Source: an uncultured Angelakisella sp.
GTDB taxonomy: Bacteria; Bacillota; Clostridia; Oscillospirales; Ruminococcaceae
DNA: 38,157 bases
NCBI GenBank assembly: GCA_910585525.1
Contig: CAJUFR010000001.1
Location: forward strand, 80,589-118,745
Direction: 5' to 3'
Shown here in pieces: positions 29,726 through 38,041 of the stretch (the stretch's first letter is position 1; the number at the start of each line of letters is the position of its first letter). The notes below the pieces were generated by a model. It ran no database searches and was not told where the DNA came from. It saw only the letters and a program-made list of their open reading frames with translations. The translations under genes were made by a program, and so were the position numbers.

Positions 29726-30519
29726 GGGGGGTCATCCCCGGCCAGCAGCCCCTGGCAGAGCGGCACCAACTCCCCGCTGAAGCAGAGCAGCAGCTGTTGG
29801 CCGGAATGGTAGCTGTCGTAGACCTGGGTGGATTCGTTGGCGTAGACCCCCAGCCGCAGCAACTCCACCCCGGCGGTGTCCCGCACCGTCAGGGTGTACC
29901 GGGGGGGACGGTCCCCCACCGTCTGGCTCACCTCCAGCAGGTCCTCCACCTGCTCCCCCTCCAGGATGGCCCGGCGGGCCAGGCCCATCTCCTCCGGGGA
30001 GAGCAGGATGGCCCCCGCCTCGTCGGACAAGGTCACATGGTAGCCGGGGGCGAAGAAGGTGGCCAGGTTCTGGAGGGTGTACAGCTGGGCCGCCAGGGTG
30101 GTACGGATATCCTCCAGCTCCTCCTGGCTCTGGGGGCTGTAGTAGACGGTGCGGCCGATGACCAGCACCGTTCCGGCGGCAAATTCCTCCTGGCTGCCGT
30201 CGGCGAATATCATGGTGCCGGTGATCTTCCCCGGGGCCTCCCCGGGGAACTGGCCGCTGACCCGGGGGATGGCGCTCATCTGCTGCCCCAGGGCAAAGAG
30301 AAAGTCCTGGTCGGTGATGGTCACGTCGGGCCAGCAGGGGTCGCTGATGGTCAGGGAGGTGAGGACGTTGGAGGTGCGGCGGCGCATCACCGCCTCCTGG
30401 TCGTGGATCTGCACCATGCTGCCGGGGGCGAAGGCCCGGCCCACGATCCAAAGGCTGGCCGCCACCATCACCAGCATGTAGACAGCCAGGAACACCCTGC
30501 GCCAGAGGGTGGAGGACAT
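29722..30519 (-). CDS. Membrane-anchored protein of unknown function, kinase-linked
   Basis: Protein of 265 residues with one N-terminal membrane helix (about 9-30) and a large presumably extracytoplasmic domain without a recognised motif (segments such as GKITGTMIFADGSQEEFAAG and PGYHVTLSDEAGAILLSPEE suggest beta-rich structure). It follows the histidine-kinase gene by 15 bases, and the layout recalls accessory proteins of sensor kinases such as YycH/YycI, though similarity to these is not evident. A DUF3919-type identity is possible but I cannot confirm it. A role in tuning the kinase is inference. Confidence 0.75.
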   Translation of the reverse strand: MSSTLWRRVFLAVYMLVMVAASLWIVGRAFAPGSMVQIHDQEAVMRRRTSNVLTSLTISDPCWPDVTITDQDFLFALGQQMSAIPRVSGQFPGEAPGKITGTMIFADGSQEEFAAGTVLVIGRTVYYSPQSQEELEDIRTTLAAQLYTLQNLATFFAPGYHVTLSDEAGAILLSPEEMGLARRAILEGEQVEDLLEVSQTVGDRPPRYTLTVRDTAGVELLRLGVYANESTQVYDSYHSGQQLLLCFSGELVPLCQGLLAGDDPP

Positions 30520-30534
30520 ACCATCGCCCCTTTC

Positions 30535-31989
30535 TTATATCCGCCGGGCCATGCCCCGGTACCAGTCCTGGGGGGCCCGGGGGTCCTGGAAGTAGAGGAT
30601 GACCCGGGTCCCGGCACCGGGGGAGGACCGGACCTCGATATCCCCGCCCTGGGCGGTCATAATCTCCTTGCAGATGGACAGCCCCAGGCCGCTGCCCCCC
30701 GGGGCGGAGGAGCCGGAGCGGTAGAAGGGCTGGAACAGCCGGTCCAGCTGGTCCTCCGGGATACCGTCGCCGTTGTCCTCCACGGTGAGGCGCACCGGCA
30801 GGGTGGCGGAGGTGATGGAGATGCGGCTGCACCCGCTGTGGAGGATGCAGTTGTCCAGGAGGTTCAATAGCACCTCCCGGACCCGCTCCCGGTCATAATA
30901 GACCTCGGTGGTGGCGCACTGGCAGCCCAGGACGATGCCGCTGCGCTCCAGCCGGGGCAGCAGCAGGGTGCGGCACTCCTGACACAACTCCTCCAGGTGG
31001 AACCAGGCGGGGGAGAACTCGTACTCGGTGCGCTGGAACCGGGAGATGTTGATGATGTTCTCCACCACCGACAGCAGGTGCTGTCCCGCCTCCTGGATGT
31101 ACTGGGCGCTGAGGGTGATGTCCTCGTCGCCGCTCATCCTCTGGATGATCTCGGAATAGCCGATGATGGAGGTGAGGGGGGTCTTTAGCTGGTGGGTGGC
31201 GCTGTTGAAGAAGAGGTTCTGCTTCTCCTTCTCCTGCCCCAGCCGCAGGATGTTGCGGCGGTTGGCCTCCTCCATGGTGACAAAGGCGCTCTCCAGTTCC
31301 TTGAATTCCCCTTGGAAAGCACCGGGGCGCAGCCGCACCGGCTCCCCCTTGCCCTCCTCCATCTGGTGCATCGCCTCCTGGAGGGAGAGGACAGGCCGGG
31401 CGACGGTGTCCGCCAGCAGGGCGGAGACCAGGTAGCCCATCACCAGCGCCAGCAGGGCGAACCCCGCCATGGCCAGGGTCATCCGCCGCAGCACCGCCAG
31501 GTCCCCCTGGGGGGCCAGGTACCGCACCGCCCCGATGGTCTCCCCCCCGCTGCCGTAGATGGGGCTGGAAAAGGAGATATAGGACCGCCCCCCTTCCGAG
31601 AAAAAGAGGTAGGCTTTGGTCCCGGCGGCGGCGCTGGTCACGTCCCCGGTGGGGGAGACCGGCTCCGGCGGGGCGGAATCGGCCATCAGTTCCCCGGCGC
31701 TGGAAAACAGCTGCACCCGCAGGCTGGAGATATCCGCCAGGGTGCTGCAAAGCACCGGGGCGGTCTGCCGCAGCCGGGCCCGCTGGGCGTCGGCGTTGCC
31801 CTGGTGGCTCAGCCGGTCCATAAGGTACACCTGGCTCATGTAGCTTTCGCTGGTCAAAAACCGCACCTGGGACTGGCGCATCTGGCCGAAGATGGTGCCA
31901 AAGGCGGCGGCGCTGAACAGCAGCAGGATGGGCAGCAGGAAAAGGAGGTTCAGCCGGATGATCCGCAGCTTCAGCCGCTCCTGGATCAT
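30535..31989 (-). CDS. Sensor histidine kinase, DeoR/PTS locus
   Basis: Membrane kinase of 484 residues: TM1 at about 12-34, extracytoplasmic region at about 35-168, TM2 at about 170-192. The HisKA domain has His266 in FNSATHQLKTPLTSI, and the HATPase domain has LLNLLDNCILHSG, EDNGDGIPEDQL and GSGLGLSICKEI. It overlaps its response regulator by four bases (ATGA), so the two are made together. The cotranscribed DeoR regulator and divergent PTS operon suggest a signal related to a carbohydrate or its phosphorylation state, which is inference. Confidence 0.93.
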   Translation of the reverse strand: MIQERLKLRIIRLNLLFLLPILLLFSAAAFGTIFGQMRQSQVRFLTSESYMSQVYLMDRLSHQGNADAQRARLRQTAPVLCSTLADISSLRVQLFSSAGELMADSAPPEPVSPTGDVTSAAAGTKAYLFFSEGGRSYISFSSPIYGSGGETIGAVRYLAPQGDLAVLRRMTLAMAGFALLALVMGYLVSALLADTVARPVLSLQEAMHQMEEGKGEPVRLRPGAFQGEFKELESAFVTMEEANRRNILRLGQEKEKQNLFFNSATHQLKTPLTSIIGYSEIIQRMSGDEDITLSAQYIQEAGQHLLSVVENIINISRFQRTEYEFSPAWFHLEELCQECRTLLLPRLERSGIVLGCQCATTEVYYDRERVREVLLNLLDNCILHSGCSRISITSATLPVRLTVEDNGDGIPEDQLDRLFQPFYRSGSSAPGGSGLGLSICKEIMTAQGGDIEVRSSPGAGTRVILYFQDPRAPQDWYRGMARRI

Positions 31990-32714
31990 TTTTCGGCCAC
32001 CTCGAACCGGTAGCCCACCCCGTAGACGGTGCGGATGTAGTCCCCGGCGGCCCCCAGCTTCTGGCGCAGCCGCCGCATCAGGATATCCACCGCCCGGGTG
32101 TTGCCTATGTAGCTGTAGCCCCAGATGTTCTCCAGCAGTTCCTCCCGGCCCAGCACCCGGCGGCGGTTCTTCATCAGGTAGTGGAGGACGTCAAATTCCC
32201 GGTAGGTGAGGGCCACTTCCTTCCCCTCCGCCAGGACGGTGTGGGCCTCCGGGTCCAGGGTCAGGGTGCCCAGGGCAAGGACAGCCGGCTCCCGGGCCGG
32301 GGCCTCCGCCGGGACCGGCGGGGGAGGGGCTGCTTCCACAGCCCCTCTGGTAAGGCGTATCCGCCGCCACAGCGTCTTGACCCGGAGCACCAGTTCCTTA
32401 TTATCAAAGGGCTTGGTGATGTAGTCGTCCGCCCCCAACTCCAGCCCCAGTATTTTGCTGGTGCGCTTGTCGTTGGCGGTGATGAAGATGACGGCGGCGG
32501 AGCGGTCCAACTCCTGGATGGCCCGGAGCACGTCGTAGCCGTCCATGTCCGGCAGCATGATATCCAGCAGGACGATATCCGGCCGCTGGGCGGCGTAGGC
32601 TTCCACCGCCTCCCGCCCGGTGTAGGCGCAGACGGTGTCGTAGCCCTCCAGCTTCAGGTTCATGCGGATAAGGTTGACGATGCTGGGCTCGTCGTCCACG
32701 ATGAGTACCTTCAA
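31986..32714 (-). CDS. OmpR/PhoB family response regulator, DeoR/PTS locus
   Basis: Protein of 242 residues with an N-terminal receiver (VDDEPS acidic pocket, phospho-acceptor Asp51 in LLDIMLPDMDGYD, lysine in DDYITKPFDNKEL). A linker rich in Ala/Pro (about 125-145) leads to a winged-helix domain ending in RTVYGVGYRFE. It overlaps both neighbours by four bases: the DeoR gene upstream and the kinase gene downstream. Confidence 0.94.
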   Translation of the reverse strand: MKVLIVDDEPSIVNLIRMNLKLEGYDTVCAYTGREAVEAYAAQRPDIVLLDIMLPDMDGYDVLRAIQELDRSAAVIFITANDKRTSKILGLELGADDYITKPFDNKELVLRVKTLWRRIRLTRGAVEAAPPPPVPAEAPAREPAVLALGTLTLDPEAHTVLAEGKEVALTYREFDVLHYLMKNRRRVLGREELLENIWGYSYIGNTRAVDILMRRLRQKLGAAGDYIRTVYGVGYRFEVAEK

Positions 32715-33496
32715 TCTGTCTGCCCCCCTTTTCCGCCGGTGCCGTCGTAGACACGGCAGCCGATGGCGTCCATGGCCTGGTGCCAGCGGGGGTCCAGGGG
32801 GCTGTCGGTGATGATGGCGTCGATGGAGGACAGGTCCCCCACCTTGGCGAAGGAATTCTGGTCAAACTTGGAAAAATCCGCCGCCAGGTAGGTGTAGCGG
32901 CTGCGCTGGATGGCCACCTTGCGGATGGCGCACCATTCCTCGGTGGATTCGGTCAGGCCGTTTTCGATGGAGACGGAGCGGCAGGAGATAAAGCATTTGT
33001 CAAAGTAAAGCTGCCCCAGCACGTCGGTGGTGAGCATCCCGTTAAAGGCGTTCTCCCGCCGGGAGTAGCTGCCGCCGATGCAGACCAGGTGGATGCTGTC
33101 GCACCCCGCCAGTTCCTGGATGATGGGGAGGCTGTTGGTGACCACGGTGATGCGCATCTCCCGCAGTTCCCGCGCGATGTAAAAATCGGTGGTGGAGTTG
33201 TCCAGAAAGATGGTGTCCCCGTTCTGGACGAACTGCCGGGCGATCTTGGCGATCTTGGTCTTTTGCGGGATGTAGATATCCATGCGGAGTTTGGTGTCCA
33301 CCAGGTTCTCCACCCCGCTTTGGATAAAGGCGCCGCCGTGGGTGCGCAGCAGCTGGCCCTCCTTCTCCAATACCTTCAGGTCCCGGCGTATCGTCTCCGG
33401 GGTGATGTGGAAGCGTTCCGCCATCTCGGTGACGGTGGCGCTCTTTTTTTCCTGGATCAGTTCCACGATCCTTTGCCTGCGTGTGGCTGGCAGCAT
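32711..33496 (-). CDS. DeoR family regulator of the PTS/aldolase operon
   Basis: Regulator of 261 residues. The N-terminal helix-turn-helix (MLPATRRQRIVELIQEKK, then VTEMAERFHITPETIRRDLK) is followed by a DeoRC sensor domain (about 75-230) of ribose-5-phosphate-isomerase-like fold, with the typical FLDNSTTDFYIARELR and IGGSYSRRENAFNG segments. DeoR repressors sense phosphorylated sugars. It is divergent from the PTS/aldolase operon and is the likely repressor of it. Unusually, it overlaps a response-regulator gene by four bases and so is expressed as part of a two-component operon. Confidence 0.93.
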   Translation of the reverse strand: MLPATRRQRIVELIQEKKSATVTEMAERFHITPETIRRDLKVLEKEGQLLRTHGGAFIQSGVENLVDTKLRMDIYIPQKTKIAKIARQFVQNGDTIFLDNSTTDFYIARELREMRITVVTNSLPIIQELAGCDSIHLVCIGGSYSRRENAFNGMLTTDVLGQLYFDKCFISCRSVSIENGLTESTEEWCAIRKVAIQRSRYTYLAADFSKFDQNSFAKVGDLSSIDAIITDSPLDPRWHQAMDAIGCRVYDGTGGKGGQTD

Positions 33497-33542
33497 GATT
33501 GTGTCGTCCCCCTCCCCAAAGGCCCCCAGGGGTCTTTGTTAC

Positions 33543-33572
33543 ATTATACACAAGAATCCCGCCTTGTTTCAA
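33543..33572 (-). promoter_or_regulatory. Promoter of the DeoR/two-component operon
   Basis: Minus strand TTGAAA (33567-33572) and TATAAT (33543-33548) with an 18-base spacer, about 45 bases before the DeoR ATG. Confidence 0.7.
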
Positions 33573-33612
33573 GTGATTTCTACAAAAATGTTGGTTTGTG
33601 TGTATTTTTCTG

Positions 33613-33641
33613 TTGACTATTCCAGGAAACGGTCATATAAT
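33613..33641 (+). promoter_or_regulatory. Promoter of the aldolase/PTS operon
   Basis: TTGACT (33613-33618) and TATAAT (33636-33641) with a 17-base spacer, a strong sigma-A promoter about 75 bases before the aldolase ATG. Confidence 0.8.
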
Positions 33642-33655
33642 AAAAGAAAATCAAA

Positions 33656-33673
33656 CGAAAACAGACATTTTCG
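33656..33673. promoter_or_regulatory. Candidate DeoR operator
   Basis: CGAAAA-CAGACA-TTTTCG is a perfect inverted repeat placed at about +8 to +25 of the aldolase/PTS promoter, where a bound repressor would block elongation. AAACG/CGG-AAAA-like half-sites continue downstream. Assignment to DeoR is by position. Confidence 0.5.
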
Positions 33674-33715
33674 GGCATCAAAACGGAAAAACCAAGGATG
33701 ATGAGGTCACAAACA

Positions 33716-34426
33716 ATGAGCAAGAAATACCCAACTGATGAACAAGCCAAGCGCGCCATCGTGGAATTCGGCAAGCGGATGTACGCCCGTGGGTACGTGG
33801 TCACCAACGACGGCAACGTCACCGTCAAGGTGGGGGAGAACACCATCTGGTGCACCCCCACCGGGGTGTCCAAGGGGTACATGAACGAGGACATGATGGT
33901 AAAGATGGACCTGGACGGCACCGTGCTGGAGGGGACCAGAAAGCCATCCTCCGAGATTAAGATGCACCTGCGGGTCTACCGGGAGAACCCGGAGGTGATG
34001 TCGGTGGTCCACGCCCACCCCATCGCCGCCACCACCTTTGCCATCGCCGGCATCCCCCTGGATTCCCCCATCCTGGTGGAGGCGATGCTCCAGATCGGCC
34101 TGGTGCCGGTGGCCAAGTACGCCCTGCCCGGCACCAACGAGGTCCCGGATTCCATCGCCCCCTTCTGCAAAGACTATAACGCGGTGCTGCTTTCCAACCA
34201 CGGGGCCCTCACCTGGGGCACCACCCTGGAGCAGGCATTCAACCGGATGGAGGTGCTGGAGAACTACGCCAAGATCTACCTGAACACCCTGCTGCTGGAC
34301 AAGGCCCGGCCCCTCAGCGCCCGGCAGGTGGAGGAACTGAAAAAACTCCGGGTGGCCTACGGTTTCGGCGACGCCGTCCTCCCCAAGGGGGCGGAGCAGG
34401 AGACCAACACAACCGATATCGTCTGA
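33716..34426 (+). CDS. Class II aldolase/adducin family protein, first copy
   Basis: Metal-dependent enzyme of 236 residues in the L-fuculose-1-phosphate aldolase / L-ribulose-5-phosphate 4-epimerase superfamily. The active site is complete by comparison with FucA: Glu80 (PSSEIKMH), His99 and His101 (VVHAHPIA) and His162 (SNHGALTWG). It probably cleaves a ketose-1-phosphate produced by the downstream PTS into dihydroxyacetone phosphate and an aldehyde, or acts as an epimerase. ATG 33716 has GAGG nine bases upstream; the ATG at 33698 has a ribosome site placed too close. First gene after the DeoR-controlled promoter. Confidence 0.9.
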   Translation: MSKKYPTDEQAKRAIVEFGKRMYARGYVVTNDGNVTVKVGENTIWCTPTGVSKGYMNEDMMVKMDLDGTVLEGTRKPSSEIKMHLRVYRENPEVMSVVHAHPIAATTFAIAGIPLDSPILVEAMLQIGLVPVAKYALPGTNEVPDSIAPFCKDYNAVLLSNHGALTWGTTLEQAFNRMEVLENYAKIYLNTLLLDKARPLSARQVEELKKLRVAYGFGDAVLPKGAEQETNTTDIV

Positions 34427-34443
34427 AAGGAGAGAGCGACTGT

Positions 34444-34908
34444 ATGGACCTGGAAATGCTGAACAAAGACCTTATCCTGCTGGACCTGGACTGCGGCAGC
34501 AGCGACGAGGTCATCCGCACCCTGGCGGGACGGTTCGTGGAGGCCGGGGTGGTGCGGGAGAGTTTTGTCGAAGCGGTGGCCCACCGGGAGACGGTGTTCC
34601 CCACCGCCCTGCCGGCGGAGATACCCATCGCCATCCCCCACACCGCCAGCGAGCACGTCATCACCCCCGCCGTGGGCATCGCGGTGCTGCGCCACCCGGT
34701 GGAATTCTGCCAGATGGGCTCGCCGGAGGTGAAACTCCGGCCCGAGTTGATCTTCATGCTGGCCATCAAGGACCCCAAGGCACAGATCGGCCTGCTGCGG
34801 CAGATGATGAAGCTGATCCAGAACGGGGAACTGCTGCGGGGCATCAAGGAGGCCAGGGACGCCGGGGAGGTGTATGACCGCTTCCTGGCGGCGATAAAAG
34901 GGGAGTAG
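34444..34908 (+). CDS. gatA: PTS sugar transporter IIA, galactitol/fructose type
   Basis: Cytosolic phosphocarrier of 154 residues in the fructose/mannitol/nitrogen IIA superfamily. The phosphorylated histidine is His66 in IPIAIPHTASEHV, preceded by ETVFPTALP. It passes phosphate from HPr to the IIB subunit. It is followed by the IIB and IIC genes, giving a GatA-GatB-GatC type system. Substrates of this class include galactitol, other alditols and ketoses; the gene symbols mark the family, not the substrate. Confidence 0.92.
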   Translation: MDLEMLNKDLILLDLDCGSSDEVIRTLAGRFVEAGVVRESFVEAVAHRETVFPTALPAEIPIAIPHTASEHVITPAVGIAVLRHPVEFCQMGSPEVKLRPELIFMLAIKDPKAQIGLLRQMMKLIQNGELLRGIKEARDAGEVYDRFLAAIKGE

Positions 34909-34955
34909 GGGTCCGGCACCCCAATCAAGATATATTTTTGAAGGAGGAATTTCCA

Positions 34956-35270
34956 ATGGCAAAGAAACCCAAGATCCCGGTGAAGATCCTGTCCATCTGC
35001 GGCTCCGGCGTCGTCACCTCGTCCATGGTGGCCAACAAGATCGTTGAGCTGCTGGGGGACGAGGGGTACGACGTCAGCACCGTGGAGGCCAACCCCAGCG
35101 AACTGGAAGGCTACTGCATGCGGGAAAAATTTGATCTCATCGCCTATTCCAGCCCCATCGGCGACCCCTGCGGCGTCCCCGCCCTCAACGCCATCGGCCT
35201 CATCACCGGCATGGGGGAAGAGGAGTTCGTGGAGCAGGCCATCGAGATATTCAAGAATGCGGGAAAATAG
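34956..35270 (+). CDS. gatB: PTS sugar transporter IIB, galactitol type
   Basis: Phosphocarrier of 104 residues with the active cysteine Cys15 in ILSICGSGVVTSSMVANKI, the loop typical of GatB/lactose-type IIB proteins. It accepts phosphate from the IIA histidine and phosphorylates the sugar bound in IIC. ATG 34956 lies behind AAGGAGG; an in-frame ATG six codons upstream overlaps that site and is unlikely. Confidence 0.93.
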   Translation: MAKKPKIPVKILSICGSGVVTSSMVANKIVELLGDEGYDVSTVEANPSELEGYCMREKFDLIAYSSPIGDPCGVPALNAIGLITGMGEEEFVEQAIEIFKNAGK

Positions 35271-35311
35271 CCCGCCAACAAGCGTCTTTATAAAAGAGGA
35301 GTGTAGACTGT

Positions 35312-36703
35312 ATGACCATCATCAAAACATTCTTTGACACCTTCGGCGCGGTCGTCATCGTCCCCATCATCATCTTCCTCATCGCCCTGGGCTTCAAGGT
35401 AAAGCCCAAGAAGGCCTTTATGTCCGCCCTCAGCGCCGGCGTGGGCCTCCAGGGCTTCAACCTGCTCATCAACGCCTACAGCCCCATCGTCACCCCCATC
35501 ATCAACAAGATGGTGGAGGAGAGCGGCGTCAACCTGCCCATCACCGACATGGGCTGGCAGACCACCTCCATCATCGCCTATTCCACCGAGATCGGCATGA
35601 TCTTCGTGGGCATCTGCATCGTCCTCCAGCTGGTGCTGTTCGTCACCCGCTACACCAATGTTTTCCAGGCGGGGGACCTGTGGAACAACTACTCCTACAT
35701 GGCCTGGGGCTCGATGCTGTACATCCTCACCGGCAACCTGGTCATGAGCATCGTGCTGATGATCCTGCTCCAGCTGTACACCCTGCTCCACGCCGAGTTC
35801 ATCGGCAACCGCTGGTCTAAGTATTACTCCTACCCCTCCTGCACCATCGCCTCGCTGCACACCGCCACCTGCGGTCCCTACGCCGTGGTGATGAACTGGC
35901 TGCTGGACAAGCTGGGCCTGTACAAGGTGAAGGCCGACCCCGAGTCCTTCAAAAAGAAGCTGGGCTTCATCGGCGAGCCTATGACCCTGGGCCTGATGCT
36001 GGGCCTGATCATCGGCATCATCGGCAACTTCAAGCACCTGGGCGAACTGGCCGCCTGGGGGGAGATCATGTCCTGCGGCATCGCCACCGCCGCCGTCATG
36101 GCGGTGTTCCCCAAGGTCTCCTCCATCTTCGCCGGCTCCTTCGGCCCCATCACCGAGGCGTCCAAAAAGACCGCCCGGGGCACCAAGGGGGAGTGGTTCC
36201 TGGCCGTCAATGACGCCACCGGCTACGGCGAATCCGCCACCCTCATCTCCGGCATCATGCTGATGCCCATCACCCTGCTGATGGCCTTCATCCTCCCCGG
36301 CAACCAGACCCTTCCCATGCTGGACCTGGTGGCCATCCCCTACATCATCCAGCCCATCGTGGCCTCCTCCAACGGCAACGTGGTCAAGTCCATCATCTCC
36401 GGCGCCGTCTGGATGGCCATCGGCCTCTATGTCTGCACCTTCTCCAGCCCCCTGTTCACCCAGGTGGCCCAGAACGTGGGCATCGAACTGGCGGCGGGCA
36501 CCATGATGATCACCAGCTTCGTCATCTTCAGCCACCCGCTGCCCTGCATCATCTTCTACGCCTTTGTTTCCCAGAACCCGCTGCTCATCGGCCTCACCTT
36601 TGTGGTGTACGTGGTGCTCTTCGTCCTCTTCAAGAAGAACAAGACCGCCATCTACAACTGGATCGAGACCAACGCCAACCGCGCCGAGGAGGTAGCGGCC
36701 TAA
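35312..36703 (+). CDS. gatC: PTS sugar transporter IIC, galactitol type
   Basis: Integral membrane channel of 463 residues with about ten to twelve helices and the EIIC-GAT features (TFGAVVIVPIIIFLIALGFK at the start, NAYSPIVTPIINKMVEESG, DMGWQTTSIIAYSTEIGM). It transports the sugar, which is phosphorylated by IIB on entry. It follows IIB after 41 bases. The gene is intact. Substrate identity cannot be told from the sequence, but the class II aldolases on both sides point to a sugar cleaved as the 1-phosphate. Confidence 0.93.
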   Translation: MTIIKTFFDTFGAVVIVPIIIFLIALGFKVKPKKAFMSALSAGVGLQGFNLLINAYSPIVTPIINKMVEESGVNLPITDMGWQTTSIIAYSTEIGMIFVGICIVLQLVLFVTRYTNVFQAGDLWNNYSYMAWGSMLYILTGNLVMSIVLMILLQLYTLLHAEFIGNRWSKYYSYPSCTIASLHTATCGPYAVVMNWLLDKLGLYKVKADPESFKKKLGFIGEPMTLGLMLGLIIGIIGNFKHLGELAAWGEIMSCGIATAAVMAVFPKVSSIFAGSFGPITEASKKTARGTKGEWFLAVNDATGYGESATLISGIMLMPITLLMAFILPGNQTLPMLDLVAIPYIIQPIVASSNGNVVKSIISGAVWMAIGLYVCTFSSPLFTQVAQNVGIELAAGTMMITSFVIFSHPLPCIIFYAFVSQNPLLIGLTFVVYVVLFVLFKKNKTAIYNWIETNANRAEEVAA

Positions 36704-36739
36704 GATCACGATACCGGCGGCACGCGCCGTCTCTAACGA

Positions 36740-36771
36740 AAGCAGAGGGGGCCGGCGCTCCCTCTGCTTTT
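36740..36771 (+). terminator. Internal hairpin terminator between PTS IIC and the second aldolase
   Basis: AAGCAGAGGG pairs with CCCTCTGCTT around a ten-base loop and is followed by TTTT. The T-tract is short, so it probably ends only part of the transcripts and lowers expression of the downstream genes. Confidence 0.6.
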
Positions 36772-36793
36772 ACCAAGAAAGGATGTTTTACAT

Positions 36794-37438
36794 ATGGACC
36801 ACAAAGAACAACTTGTTAAGGCCGGGGCCAAGATGAAGGCCGACAAACTGACGGTGGAGACCTGGGGCAACCTGAGCATCTGCGACCGGGAGAGGGGGCT
36901 GGTGACCATCACCCCCAGCGGCATGGACTACGACGCCATCGCCCCGGAGGACATGGTGGTGGTGGACCTTGCGGGCAACCATGTGGAGGGCTTCCGAAAG
37001 CCCTCCATTGAGGTCCCCATGCACACCGCCATCTACCGGGCCCGGCCGGATGTCTCCGCCATCATCCACACCCACCCCATCTGGTCCACCGTCTTTTCCT
37101 GCATGGGGGAGGACATCCCGGTGTTCCACGACGAGGGGGCCCAGGCCCTGAACTGCGAGGTGGTGCGCACCGCCAAATACGCCCTTCCCAGCACCCCGGA
37201 ACTGGCCAAAAACTGCCTGGAGGCCCTGGGGGAGGCCAGCGCCTGCATGCTCATGTCCCACGGGGCGGTCTGCGTTGGGGATTCCATCGCCGCCTGCTTC
37301 AAGGTCTCCGCCGTGCTGGAGATGATGGCCCAGCTTTACCAGCTGATCCGGGCCACCGGCGGCCAGCCGGTCCCCCTCTCCCGGGAGAACATCGCCATCA
37401 TGCGGGACTTTGCCAGGACCCAGTACGGCCAGCGGTAA
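36794..37438 (+). CDS. L-fuculose-phosphate aldolase-like class II aldolase, second copy
   Basis: Metal-dependent aldolase of 214 residues, almost the length of E. coli FucA (215). Glu73, His92 and His94 fall at the same numbers as the FucA catalytic glutamate and zinc ligands (PSIEVPMH and IIHTHPIW), and His156 (MSHGAV) is the third ligand. This makes a true ketose-1-phosphate aldolase giving dihydroxyacetone phosphate more likely than for the first copy. It follows the IIC gene behind a partial terminator. Two non-identical class II aldolases in one PTS operon suggest two substrates or two successive steps. Confidence 0.9.
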   Translation: MDHKEQLVKAGAKMKADKLTVETWGNLSICDRERGLVTITPSGMDYDAIAPEDMVVVDLAGNHVEGFRKPSIEVPMHTAIYRARPDVSAIIHTHPIWSTVFSCMGEDIPVFHDEGAQALNCEVVRTAKYALPSTPELAKNCLEALGEASACMLMSHGAVCVGDSIAACFKVSAVLEMMAQLYQLIRATGGQPVPLSRENIAIMRDFARTQYGQR

Positions 37439-37442
37439 GGCC

Positions 37443-37976
37443 ATGAGGAGTTTTTATTTTGAATACCGCCTCGCCCCCGGGGACTACCGGGCCGCCAGCT
37501 ACTTCAATAACTTCGGTCTCAAGCGGTTCCAGGGGGCCTTTGTGGTGCTGGCCTGGGCCGGGTCCTTCCTGGCCCTGGCGCTGGAACTGGCGGGGAAGGC
37601 GGAGTTGACCCGGATCACCCACATCTGCTGCCTGGTGGTGTCGGTCTGCGTCCCGGTGCTGGTGCTGGACGTGGAGTGGAAGATACACGCCTTCAAAAGG
37701 GACCACTGCGGCAAAAACGCCATCCTGCGCAAAATGATCGTCACCGAGGAGGGCATCCGCCAGTCCAACCAGGGGGATACCGAGAGCAACTTCCTGGCCT
37801 GGAAGGACCTCCTGAAGGTGTTCGAGTTAAGGAGCCAGTTCCTCGTCTACCGTGACGCCCGCCGGGTGACGGTGCTGCCCAAGCAGGCGGTGCCCGCCCC
37901 CTCCCTGGAACCCCTGCGGGAACTGCTGGGGGAGAAGCTGGGGGAATACTATGTCCGGCGTGACGGGGGGAGGTAG
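37443..37976 (+). CDS. YcxB-like membrane protein
   Basis: Protein of 177 residues with two membrane helices (about 28-50 and 60-80) and a cytoplasmic C-terminal YcxB-like domain (SNFLAWKDLLKVFELRSQFL, then VLPKQAV). Such proteins are of unknown function. It starts four bases after the aldolase stop with a poor ribosome site (TAAGG), so it is likely translated by coupling. Nothing links it to sugar use other than its position. Confidence 0.8.
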   Translation: MRSFYFEYRLAPGDYRAASYFNNFGLKRFQGAFVVLAWAGSFLALALELAGKAELTRITHICCLVVSVCVPVLVLDVEWKIHAFKRDHCGKNAILRKMIVTEEGIRQSNQGDTESNFLAWKDLLKVFELRSQFLVYRDARRVTVLPKQAVPAPSLEPLRELLGEKLGEYYVRRDGGR

Positions 37977-37992
37977 CGGCCCCCGCCGTCAC
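37960..37992 (+). other. Hairpin over the YcxB-like stop codon
   Basis: GTGACGG-GGGG pairs with CCCC-CCGTCAC (one bulged base) across the stop codon. No T-tract follows, so it is a 3'-end hairpin rather than a clear terminator. Confidence 0.4.
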
Positions 37993-38041
37993 AGTCCAGG
38001 CTGTCGAAAAACTTTCCCCAGAAGCAGGGACTGCCGGTCAA

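Noticed and set aside
35288..36709. Open frame of about 470 codons on the minus strand opposite gatC
   Set aside because: It shadows a well-conserved PTS IIC gene and its translation is low-complexity (Gly, Asp, His, Val); codon-frame mirror of GC-rich DNA.
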